This document shows, piece by piece, positions 6,256-12,143 of a DNA stretch of 12,143 bases. The notes beneath the pieces were generated by a model that was not told the origin of the DNA, searched no databases, and was given only the letters and a program-made list of their open reading frames with translations. Positions within the stretch are counted from its first letter, which is position 1; each line of letters begins with the position of its first letter. The stretch covers positions 1 to 12,143 of the forward strand of contig JAGGZZ010000230.1 in NCBI GenBank assembly GCA_021161765.1, given 5' to 3'. The stretch comes from Candidatus Methanophagales archaeon. Lineage in GTDB: Archaea; Halobacteriota; Syntropharchaeia; Alkanophagales; Methanospirareceae. Made by a program: the position numbers and the translations under genes.

Positions 6256-6447
6256 TCAAATCCCCTTGGGCAAAACCGACATCAAAAGATAGATAGAGAA
6301 TCCAATAATGCCGACCAGTGCCATTGCGGCACCCGCGATTTTAGAAATTTTGAAGAATTCATCTCTCTTTGGTCGCTTCGCCAACTTCAGTATTCTTACA
6401 TACTCCTCTAACCTTTTTGATATGTCTTCGACGAGGTTCATTTGCAT
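6256..6447 (-). CDS. secE: Preprotein translocase subunit SecE (Sec61 gamma)
   Basis: Small clamp subunit of the SecYEG protein channel in the cell membrane. The 63 residues carry an amphipathic N-terminal helix (LVEDISKRLEEYVRILKLAKRPKRDEF), then a single membrane helix of about 38-58 (IAGAAMALVGIIGFSIYLLM), the standard archaeal SecE layout and length. It sits between ftsZ (20-nt gap) and spt5 (10-nt gap), the usual archaeal neighbourhood, so the three are likely one operon. Start is ATG at 6447; the Met two codons later (6441) is an alternative. Confidence 0.93.
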   Translation of the reverse strand: MQMNLVEDISKRLEEYVRILKLAKRPKRDEFFKISKIAGAAMALVGIIGFSIYLLMSVLPKGI

Positions 6448-6467
6448 CGCTTGTGGTTGCTATTGCT

Positions 6468-7538
6468 CTAATGCACTATTTCAATGCCGTATTTCTCTTT
6501 TTTCACTTCCTTCCGTCCGTATATTTGCTCGGATTTTACGCCTGTTACAACGAGCAGCGTCTTCAACGTGTTCTTTACTTCAGGCGTTAACTGCACGCCC
6601 CAAACGATTCTTGCCTCGGGGTTCATCATTCGGTATACTTCCTGAAGCGCTCCTTCTGCCTCCTCTACGGTCATGTCTTCTCCACCCGTCACGTTTACCA
6701 GTGCGGATTTACCTTCCGACACGTCAACTTCAAGTAATGGAGAGCTTAACGCCCTTCTCACCGCTTCGACTGCTTTGTTCTGACCGTCAGCTTCACCAAA
6801 TCCTATCATCGCCAGCCCCCCATCTTTCATCACCGTGCGCACGTCAGCAAAGTCGAGATTTATAAGACCCGATTTGGTTATCAGCTCGGTTATTCCCTTT
6901 ACTGCACGCATCAACACATCATCGGCGACTCGGAACGCATCATTTAAGGGCAACCGAGGAACGGTATCCAATAGCTTGTCATTTGGTATAACGATAAGCG
7001 TATCGGTATTTTCACGTAGTGTTTCAAGTCCCATATCGGAATTTTCCCTTCTTACCTCGCCCTCCGCATGAAAAGGCAAGGTCACCACACCAATGGTAAG
7101 AGCACCCGCCTCTTGCGCCGCTTGTGCGACTACGGGCGCTGAACCTGTCCCGGTACCGCCTCCTAATCCGCAGGTTACAAAAACCATATCTGCATCATCC
7201 ACGATTGATTTTATGTCGTCTTCGTTTTCCCTCGCCGCTTCCTCTCCTAACCTTGGAATGCTTCCCGCGCCAAGCCCTCGCGTTGTCTTCTTTCCTATCA
7301 ATATTTTTCGCTCCACTTTTGAGTACAGCAAATGTTGTGCATCGGTATTCAGAGCAAACAGCTCCGCTCCAAAAATACCCTCCTCGGTCATCCGCTGTAT
7401 TGAGTTAGTTCCACTTCCTCCGCATCCAATCACCTTTATTACCGTTCTTGCCTTCTCCAACATCCCTTCTAATTCCGCATCCCTCATTGTCTTTGCTTCT
7501 TCGCCTTCCAAAACTGCTCCGCTTTCTACTTGGTTCAT
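6468..7538 (-). CDS. ftsZ: Cell division protein FtsZ
   Basis: Tubulin-like GTPase that forms the division ring at mid-cell. The 356 residues are full length: IKVIGCGGSGTNSI (34-47) starts the Rossmann fold, the GTP tubulin signature GGGTGTG is at 126-132, NTDTLIVIPNDKLL at 177-190, and the T7 synergy loop NLDFADV with Asp229 and Asp232 is intact, so it should be an active polymerising GTPase. The C-terminal tail after residue 325 is short and ends GIEIVH, a possible membrane-anchor partner motif. The N-terminal extension of about 30 acidic residues is typical of archaeal FtsZ. ATG at 7538 has a purine-rich AGGGGAGAG just upstream as a Shine-Dalgarno. First gene of the ftsZ-secE-spt5 cluster. 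It resembles FtsZ1/FtsZ2-type proteins rather than CetZ. Confidence 0.96.
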   Translation of the reverse strand: MNQVESGAVLEGEEAKTMRDAELEGMLEKARTVIKVIGCGGSGTNSIQRMTEEGIFGAELFALNTDAQHLLYSKVERKILIGKKTTRGLGAGSIPRLGEEAARENEDDIKSIVDDADMVFVTCGLGGGTGTGSAPVVAQAAQEAGALTIGVVTLPFHAEGEVRRENSDMGLETLRENTDTLIVIPNDKLLDTVPRLPLNDAFRVADDVLMRAVKGITELITKSGLINLDFADVRTVMKDGGLAMIGFGEADGQNKAVEAVRRALSSPLLEVDVSEGKSALVNVTGGEDMTVEEAEGALQEVYRMMNPEARIVWGVQLTPEVKNTLKTLLVVTGVKSEQIYGRKEVKKEKYGIEIVH

Positions 7539-7619
7539 CTTCTCTCCCCTTTACTCTACTATTATGTTAATCCCAATAATGCTTTTACAATTTTTCTTTA
7601 TTTATTAAATTAATAAACC

Positions 7620-7649
7620 TTTTCTTTGGAAAAGAAAAAAAAACGTTCC
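7620..7649 (-). terminator. Terminator of tRNA-Leu
   Basis: Just downstream of the tRNA the minus strand has a run of nine T followed by CTTTTC. The run overlaps an 8-bp inverted repeat TTTTCTTT-GGA-AAAGAAAA (7620-7638). This suits termination of the tRNA transcript upstream of the ftsZ promoter region (7550-7610), which is A+T-rich with several TATA-like sites. Confidence 0.6.
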
Positions 7650-7664
7650 CGGTGTTTCTCCGAA

Positions 7665-7747
7665 TGCGGAGGAGGGGATTTGAACCCCCGAACCCCTACG
7701 GGACAGCGACCTCAACGCTGCGCCTTTGTCCTCTTGGCAACCTCCGC
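7665..7747 (-). tRNA. tRNA-Leu (anticodon GAG)
   Basis: An 83-nt class II tRNA. The acceptor stem GCGGAGG/CCTCCGC is fully paired, with discriminator A at 7665 and no encoded CCA. The D stem is GCC/GGC with GG in the loop, the anticodon stem is CAGCG/CGCTG with loop TTGAGGT (anticodon GAG), the long variable arm has CCC/GGG, and the T arm is GGGGG-TTCAAAT-CCCCT. It reads CUC and CUU leucine codons. No intron is seen. Confidence 0.96.
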
Positions 7748-7798
7748 GACGCTAACAGAAAGCTTTCTCTTTCTATTTTAATTTATTAATGATATAAC
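7748..7798. promoter_or_regulatory. Shared divergent promoter of tRNA-Leu and the DUF3344 gene
   Basis: Only 51 bp separate the tRNA 5' end (7747) from the proposed DUF3344 start (7799). The A+T-rich core CTATTTTAATTTATTAAT (about 7773-7790) has TATA-like sequence on both strands, about 25-35 nt from the tRNA end and 15-25 nt from 7799. The plus-strand mRNA would be leaderless or nearly so. Confidence 0.5.
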
Positions 7799-9622
7799 AT
7801 AAAAAAAATTGCTCTCTTACTGGGAATAACAGGCATACTACTACTGGTACAAGTATCGGGAGCGAGTTATGCCTTTGATGGTGTGCCCTATCCCGACAAG
7901 CTGGATTTAGTAGCTCATGGCACTTTAAAAGGTGGTGTATATGTAAGCGAGAGTCATGCGCTTGACTTCCCGCCGTGTACACGAACGTTTGCGGTGCCTG
8001 AGGATGCCAAAGTCAAGTGGGCGCGGCTATATGTAGGTGTTTGGGGCGGCACCGAGAGATATACAGGCTGGGTTCACACGACATTTAACGGGCATGACCT
8101 CGGTAAAACGCCGCTCCTTGGCGAGAACGATGACAATCCCAATGTTTATTGTACCGGTCATGGCGTCCATTGGGTCTATTACGAAGTGACAGATAAAGTA
8201 TCATCAGGGCTTAATACCGCCATCGCGAATACCAGCAGGGGAGAACGCGGGAATAAACTCGATGGCAGGGTGTATAGCGTCATCCTTGTAGCAATCTACG
8301 AGGACAAGAGTGCGCCTGAGATTACATACTGGGTAGCAGATGGAAACGTAAACCTGCATGGTCGTGGTTGGGCAGGAACGATGCCGACAACAAACGATTT
8401 CGCATCGGTAAAGTTCGAAGGAGTGATTGACACTGCAAATGTAGAAAATGCAAATCTTACCGTATTATACCTTACCGGCACTCCTGGTGAACCAGACTAT
8501 TTGGAGTTTAACGGTCATGGTGTAGGTGGGAATGACGTGGCTAATAGCGGAGACGACAAAACTTATGGGATTGACCTCAAGACATTTGACGTTACAAACT
8601 ATATACTGGCTGAGAATAGCGTTCTTTTTCTCAGGGGAAAGGACGTCAATGGCGATGGTAAAATAGAAGAGGATGACGAAGGCAACCGTGAAGGTGAACA
8701 TTATCTTCATCCCGTTCTAACTGCCCTTGTAGTACAGCATAAAACCACTGAAAAAACACTACCTGATTTTTCCGTCGAGCTTGCGCTGCACAAGAATCTA
8801 ACCGAAGGACTGAGCACGCTCACCGCAGTCGTAAACAATTACGGTAAATTGTACGAGGATGATTTTGTGTTGAAGGTCAGTGTTGACGAATCGGAGATTC
8901 ACTTGGAGGTTGTTCGCATGGATGCCAGCGGAATTAAAAAGTTGGCTATTCCATGGAACGCAACACACGGCACACACACCATCAAAGTAGAAGTTGATGC
9001 TGAAAACGCAGTGCAGGAATTGAACGAAAACGACAATGCTTTTATTCTGGATGCTTATGTGATGCGCAAACCTGATTTGTCCGTTAAAATTTTAACACCC
9101 ATAGCGGAAAACGGGAAGGCAAAAAACGCATCTTCTACTTCTACTTCTACTGCGACCTGTACGAAGGTCAGCAGTGTGATACTTGGAGGAGGGGTTATAC
9201 TCATACTACCATTGTTTGTGTTTATCCTGTGGAACGGGAAAAGGGGAAAAATTTCATGGGGTTTGATTTTTGTAGTTCTAACAGTCGCTTTAATTTTAAG
9301 CTTAAGCGGTTGCGTTGATAAACATCCCGTTGAACAGGAAACAGGAGCAGGAACGAGTATGCTCAGTTATTCCATTCCGGTGGAGATAAAAAACGAAGGA
9401 GAAGCGGCAGCGATGAATTTTGAGCTTTCGCTTTATGTAGATGGAGAAAAAAGCATGACCAAAAAGATTGATAAGTTAGAAGGCGGTGAATTTATTACTG
9501 AAGAACTGTCAATTGTGGTAGCGGAAGGGAAACACCGCATGCGTGCAGTGGTGGATGAGAAAGAAGTAGTTAAAGAGTTTAGGAGGGACAATAACGCAGA
9601 TGAGATCACATTCGATTTTTAG
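7799..9622 (+). CDS. DUF3344-CARDB surface protein with internal membrane hairpin
   Basis: A 607-residue secreted or membrane protein of unknown function. An N-terminal signal peptide KKIALLLGITGILLLVQVSG is cleaved after ASYA (about residue 25). A DUF3344-type beta domain follows (about 40-315), with ARLYVGVWGG and an EF-hand-like loop DVNGDGKIEEDD (282-293). A CARDB-like adhesion domain (about 323-420), a Ser/Thr linker, two membrane helices (about 457-478 and 485-503) and a second CARDB-like domain (about 520-607) complete it. The signal peptide is read in frame from 7799, but its first codon is ATA; the first normal start is GTG at 7883, which would remove the signal. The second helix ends in LSGC, a lipobox-like motif. 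The protein should be anchored with both CARDB domains outside. It overlaps the next gene by 23 nt. DUF3344 and CARDB are recognised by pattern. Confidence 0.85.
   Translation: MKKIALLLGITGILLLVQVSGASYAFDGVPYPDKLDLVAHGTLKGGVYVSESHALDFPPCTRTFAVPEDAKVKWARLYVGVWGGTERYTGWVHTTFNGHDLGKTPLLGENDDNPNVYCTGHGVHWVYYEVTDKVSSGLNTAIANTSRGERGNKLDGRVYSVILVAIYEDKSAPEITYWVADGNVNLHGRGWAGTMPTTNDFASVKFEGVIDTANVENANLTVLYLTGTPGEPDYLEFNGHGVGGNDVANSGDDKTYGIDLKTFDVTNYILAENSVLFLRGKDVNGDGKIEEDDEGNREGEHYLHPVLTALVVQHKTTEKTLPDFSVELALHKNLTEGLSTLTAVVNNYGKLYEDDFVLKVSVDESEIHLEVVRMDASGIKKLAIPWNATHGTHTIKVEVDAENAVQELNENDNAFILDAYVMRKPDLSVKILTPIAENGKAKNASSTSTSTATCTKVSSVILGGGVILILPLFVFILWNGKRGKISWGLIFVVLTVALILSLSGCVDKHPVEQETGAGTSMLSYSIPVEIKNEGEAAAMNFELSLYVDGEKSMTKKIDKLEGGEFITEELSIVVAEGKHRMRAVVDEKEVVKEFRRDNNADEITFDF
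9131..9150. repeat. CTTCTA hexamer repeat inside the Ser/Thr linker
   Basis: About three units of ACTTCT encode the SSTSTSTAT linker between the first CARDB domain and the membrane hairpin. It is a slippage-type repeat marking the linker, in a position where a fusion joint would be tolerated. Confidence 0.6.
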
Positions 9623-10253
9623 TGCCTTTGTTCTTGCGCTGATTATTGTATCCACAGCAGGGGGTTCTTATGCGGGCGATAAAACGCTCAACACAATCTC
9701 GCATGATGAAATTTGTGGCGGTGTGTTTTTTACATTAGGTGATAGCGAATACAGCGGGCGGATAAATTATAATGAAACTTACACCGTCAATTTTGATACC
9801 AGTGTGCTGAGGTCAGGGAATAAAGAAGTAAAATTAGCCAGGCTGTATGTTTACTGGGTTTGGAGCCAAAAAGAGAACGTAGGCGTGTATCCCACGATGG
9901 AGGTAGAAGTAAAAGAGGGAGAAACAAAGGAGGTTCTAAGTTCGGTCGCTACATACACGGATACAAAGGGATTTGTGGGGAAATATGATTACTTTTCCGG
10001 CGTTTATGTTTACAATTGCAATTTCGATACGACAAAAACAAATCAGGATTTCTACTCGGTTACCGTAAAGAACGTGGATGCAAACGGGAGCACGTTTTGT
10101 GTGCAGGGGATCGGGTCGTTGGTGATATACGAGTGTCAGGAGCAGGACGAGGATTGCCAGTGCATCGAATATTGGGTCAGCGAAGGTTGCGACATGATAT
10201 ATGCAGAATATGGCATCGCACCGGAGATGAAAAATGCAAAGTGCAAATTGTAA
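9600..10253 (+). CDS. Shortened DUF3344 secreted protein
   Basis: A 217-residue secreted protein. The signal peptide (1-25) ends GGSYA before GDKT, like the ASYA site of the preceding protein. The body matches the first half of DUF3344: GGVFFTLGDS, VKLARLYVYWVW and IGSLVIYEC line up with GGVYVSES, VKWARLYVGVW and YSVILVAIYE of the neighbour. Cysteines cluster at 177-195 (YECQEQDEDCQC...EGC). The second half of the domain is missing: after EYGIAPE the protein ends MKNAKCKL, encoded by repeat-like DNA. It is therefore probably a truncated gene, though still open and possibly expressed. ATG at 9600 overlaps the upstream gene by 23 nt and has AGGAGG 13 nt upstream. A short natural DUF3344 variant is the alternative. 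Confidence 0.8.
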   Translation: MRSHSIFSAFVLALIIVSTAGGSYAGDKTLNTISHDEICGGVFFTLGDSEYSGRINYNETYTVNFDTSVLRSGNKEVKLARLYVYWVWSQKENVGVYPTMEVEVKEGETKEVLSSVATYTDTKGFVGKYDYFSGVYVYNCNFDTTKTNQDFYSVTVKNVDANGSTFCVQGIGSLVIYECQEQDEDCQCIEYWVSEGCDMIYAEYGIAPEMKNAKCKL

Positions 10254-10268
10254 AAAGAAAAAAATAAT
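10226..10268. repeat. AAATGCAAAGTGCAAATTG-type repeat at a gene end
   Basis: The end of the second DUF3344 gene and the gap before the permease are made of ATGCAAAGTGCAAATTGTA followed by A-rich sequence. The type resembles an interspersed repeat seen at gene ends in other genomes (from memory). It supplies the last residues and the stop of the shortened gene. Confidence 0.5.
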
Positions 10269-10285
10269 GGAGATAATGTAAAGCT

Positions 10286-11497
10286 ATGAAAGAGTTATTT
10301 GCGTTAGCGAGCAGGCAGTTGGGGAGGAGGAAATTGAGGGCGTTTTTTATCGTGCTGGGGATAGCCATAGGCGTTGCTGCAGTGGTTGGCATGACATCGC
10401 TGGGAGAAGGGATACGTGTTCAGGCAGTTGAGCAAATTAAAGCTCAGCACGATTTAACCACGATAGATGTTTCGGCAGGTGTAGAAGCGGGAAGCATTAC
10501 GCTGATAACTGATTCGAAACTAAAAGCGATTGACCGCGAGGAGCACGTTTTATTCGTGGCTCCCTACGTAAAGGACTCGTATGTCACGCAGAACAATACC
10601 TATCTTGCGGTTAAGGGAATCACTCCCGAATATAGGCAGGTTCACCGTAACCTGCAATTGGAAATGGGAGACTGGTTTGAGGAAAAGGGAGATCATAACG
10701 AGATTGTGCTGGGCTACGACGTTGCAAAGAGATTGGCGGTGATAGAGGATCTAGGAATTGGTGACGAGTTCACAACTAAGATCAGGCTGTATGGCGAGGA
10801 AGGTCGCCCGAAGGATAAACCTGCTGTGTTTAAAATCGCAGGCATACTGAAATCCACAGGTGACGAGCACGACAACCAGGCGTTAGTGGGTATCAAAGAA
10901 GCGAAGGAGCTAGATGAAAAGGATGCCTATGACGGACTATTTGTAAAGGTGGATGACCCTGCCTTTGCCGCTTCAGTAGGGGATAAGATAGAGGGACTTG
11001 GATTGAGCGCACGTTCTGCACAGGATGTGATTGACGAAGTAAACAAGCTGATGGTAGCGGTAACAATAGTTTTTGGCTTTTTTTCCGGTATCTCGCTCGT
11101 TGTTGGTGCGCTTATGGTGGTAAACACGATGATTATCTCAGTTTACGAGCGAACGAAGGAGATAGGGCTGACAAAGGCATTGGGGGCATCGGACTTTGAC
11201 ATTATGAAGATGTTCCTTGCGGAATGCGTGATTATAGGCGTGATAGGTGGGATTCTGGGCGATTTGCTGGGTATTGGTTTTTCTGTGCTGATAGACATCG
11301 TGGGTAAGCCTTTTCTGGTAAGTGCGCTTGGCGGCGAATTGGGTGCGGGATTACAATCGGGCAGCATAACGGCAATCACACCTGCGATATTGGCGGCGGG
11401 ATTCACTATTTCGCTGGTTCTTTCGATTGTGTCGGGTTTGTATCCCGCGAGGAGGGCGTCGAGATTGAATCCGCTGGATGCGTTGAGGCAGATATAG
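10286..11497 (+). CDS. ABC transporter permease, MacB/FtsX family
   Basis: Inner-membrane subunit of a mechanotransmission-type ABC complex that moves or signals to envelope molecules rather than importing solutes. The 403 residues follow the family plan: an N-terminal cytoplasmic helix RQLGRRKLRAFF, first membrane helix (about 19-36), a periplasm-facing MacB-type domain (about 40-255) with IDVSAG and GYDVAKRLA, then the FtsX domain with three helices (about 255-280, 308-332, 366-388). The coupling motif YERTKEIGLTKALGAS lies at 286-301, and the end is LYPARRASRLNPLDALR. The ATP-binding partner usual in such operons is not in the window. It follows the DUF3344 genes by 32 nt, with GGAG 13 nt before the ATG, so it is probably in their operon. 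The substrate is unknown. Confidence 0.92.
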   Translation: MKELFALASRQLGRRKLRAFFIVLGIAIGVAAVVGMTSLGEGIRVQAVEQIKAQHDLTTIDVSAGVEAGSITLITDSKLKAIDREEHVLFVAPYVKDSYVTQNNTYLAVKGITPEYRQVHRNLQLEMGDWFEEKGDHNEIVLGYDVAKRLAVIEDLGIGDEFTTKIRLYGEEGRPKDKPAVFKIAGILKSTGDEHDNQALVGIKEAKELDEKDAYDGLFVKVDDPAFAASVGDKIEGLGLSARSAQDVIDEVNKLMVAVTIVFGFFSGISLVVGALMVVNTMIISVYERTKEIGLTKALGASDFDIMKMFLAECVIIGVIGGILGDLLGIGFSVLIDIVGKPFLVSALGGELGAGLQSGSITAITPAILAAGFTISLVLSIVSGLYPARRASRLNPLDALRQI

Positions 11498-11523
11498 TAT
11501 TAGTATTGAAAAAAAAAGCGAAC

Positions 11524-11570
11524 TGGTTAGCTAACCACAAGATTACACAGATTTCCACGAGATTAATTAT
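11524..11570. repeat. Perfect 14-bp palindrome plus GATTACACAGATT-type repeat
   Basis: TGGTTAGCTAACCA at 11524-11537 is a perfect palindrome. The following CACAAGATTACACAGATTTC and CACGAGATTA resemble the ACACGGATT-type repeat between spt5 and aglJ, suggesting one repeat family at both sites. Confidence 0.7.
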
Positions 11571-11588
11571 TAATTTACCAAAGAAAAC

Positions 11589-11608
11589 TTTTTTTTGTTT
11601 TTTCTTTT
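11589..11608 (+). terminator. T-rich terminator after the permease operon
   Basis: A nearly pure T-tract with single G and C interruptions lies about 90 nt after the permease stop; a second T-rich stretch follows at 11617-11626. This is a typical archaeal intrinsic terminator. Confidence 0.65.
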
Positions 11609-11642
11609 AGCACAGGTTTTCTTTTTGTAAAATATCAAAAAG

Positions 11643-11655
11643 CTTATATATATAG
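11643..11655 (+). promoter_or_regulatory. TATA box of the TPR gene
   Basis: CTTATATATATAG is a strong TATA box preceded by a purine-rich AAAAAG that may serve as BRE. The predicted transcript start is near 11673, leaving a leader of about 57 nt before the ATG at 11730. Confidence 0.65.
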
Positions 11656-11729
11656 CATTTAATATTATATTATTGTAATAATTAATAAAGAAGGGGATAA
11701 TAGAAAGTATTTGTATATCCCCGGTAGAA

Positions 11730-12143
11730 ATGGAGGAAGAAAAAGAAATGGATGCATACTTAGAAGCAAGGTCTCATGAACGTGAAGCGAGAGAGAAAGA
11801 AAGGGTGGGGAACCTGGAGGCGGCAATCGAGGAGTGGAAAAGATATGCCGAGGTAAAGGAGAATAAAGGAAGCTACTTTTTGTGTATTTACGGACATTTC
11901 AACGTTGCACGGATTTGTGACAAGGTACAGCGATGGAAAGAAGCGGCGGAATCTTTTGAGGCGGCGTCAAAACTTGCAGAAAAAATTGGTGAGTTCTCTC
12001 TTTGGGCTCTGCTTATCAATCTGGCATGCCAGATGTATGAGAAGGAGGGAGACTATGAGGCATGCAAGAACGGTTATGAAACAATTGGTAACTTTTTTTG
12101 TACGATGAACAACTTCTTTGAATCGGCAGATGCATACGAACAC
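11730..12143 (+). CDS. TPR/SNAP-like helical repeat protein (3' end outside window)
   Basis: 138 codons are open to the window edge, so the gene is cut off here. After a highly charged start (MEEEKEMDAYLEARSHEREAREKE), the sequence shows helix-turn-helix repeats of TPR or alpha-SNAP type: AAIEEWKRYAEVKENKG (about 31-47), WKEAAESFEAASKLAEKIG (about 69-87), and YEKEGDYEACKNGYETIGNFF (about 103-123), with Ala, Gly and aromatic residues at TPR-like positions. Such proteins usually act as protein-binding scaffolds; no partner is shown. No signal peptide is present, so it should be cytoplasmic. ATG at 11730 is the first start after an in-frame TAA at 11679. A second ATG at 11748 has GGAGG 11 nt before it and could be the real start. 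It has its own promoter and terminator separation from the surface cassette. Confidence 0.82.
   Translation, partial: MEEEKEMDAYLEARSHEREAREKERVGNLEAAIEEWKRYAEVKENKGSYFLCIYGHFNVARICDKVQRWKEAAESFEAASKLAEKIGEFSLWALLINLACQMYEKEGDYEACKNGYETIGNFFCTMNNFFESADAYEH

Noticed and set aside
6308..6865. 185-codon plus-strand reading frame
   Set aside because: It is antisense to secE and ftsZ, both certain genes, and has no recognisable features.
7093..7608. 171-codon plus-strand reading frame
   Set aside because: Antisense shadow of ftsZ; the composition reflects ftsZ codons read backwards.
10016..10267. 83-codon plus-strand reading frame
   Set aside because: Overlaps the second DUF3344 gene in another frame and ends in the same repeat-like tail.
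11905..12108. 67-codon plus-strand reading frame at the right end
   Set aside because: Out of frame with the TPR/SNAP-like coding sequence, which stays open to the window edge and has regular helical repeats.

Overview
The window is archaeal. It holds Alba chromatin protein, an archaeal-type Spt5 (NusG) next to SecE and FtsZ, an AglJ-like dolichyl-phosphate glycosyltransferase, a class II tRNA-Leu without encoded CCA, TATA boxes about 25-30 nt upstream of expected transcript starts, and Shine-Dalgarno cores such as GGTGAT. DUF3344/CARDB surface proteins, a COG1340-type coiled-coil protein and many short intergenic repeats fit a methanogen/ANME-like euryarchaeote (Halobacteriota, for example the Methanophagales/Syntrophoarchaeum area). 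That placement is inference from gene content, not a search result.

The left two thirds (372-7747) is read entirely from the minus strand and is mostly housekeeping. In transcription order it runs tRNA-Leu(GAG); ftsZ-secE-spt5, a tight cell division, secretion and transcription cluster; aglJ-hisI, overlapping by 4 nt; albA alone with its own promoter; pyrB; then glyA followed 6 nt later by a coiled-coil gene. The right third (7799-12143) is read from the plus strand. It carries a cell-surface cassette: a large DUF3344-CARDB membrane protein, a shortened second DUF3344 protein overlapping it, and an FtsX/MacB-type ABC permease. The start of a TPR/SNAP-like gene follows and runs off the window.

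Most of the wider gaps are filled by low-complexity or palindromic repeats rather than genes: a duplicated 62-bp two-hairpin element and an 8-bp tandem array at the left end, a TAAATCC-type inverted repeat between pyrB and glyA, ACACGGATT-type repeats between spt5 and aglJ and again after the permease, and a short repeat-like tail ending the second DUF3344 gene. Two genes have their TAG stop codon inside the same 8-bp repeat family.

The most unusual points are in the surface cassette. The first DUF3344 gene has a clear signal peptide whose expected start codon is ATA. It also carries an internal membrane hairpin with a lipobox-like LSGC, as if two surface proteins had been fused. The second DUF3344 protein stops about halfway through the domain, at repeat-like sequence. 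No clearly new system can be proven from this window alone; the DUF3344/CARDB plus permease cassette is the best candidate for an undescribed surface or export system.
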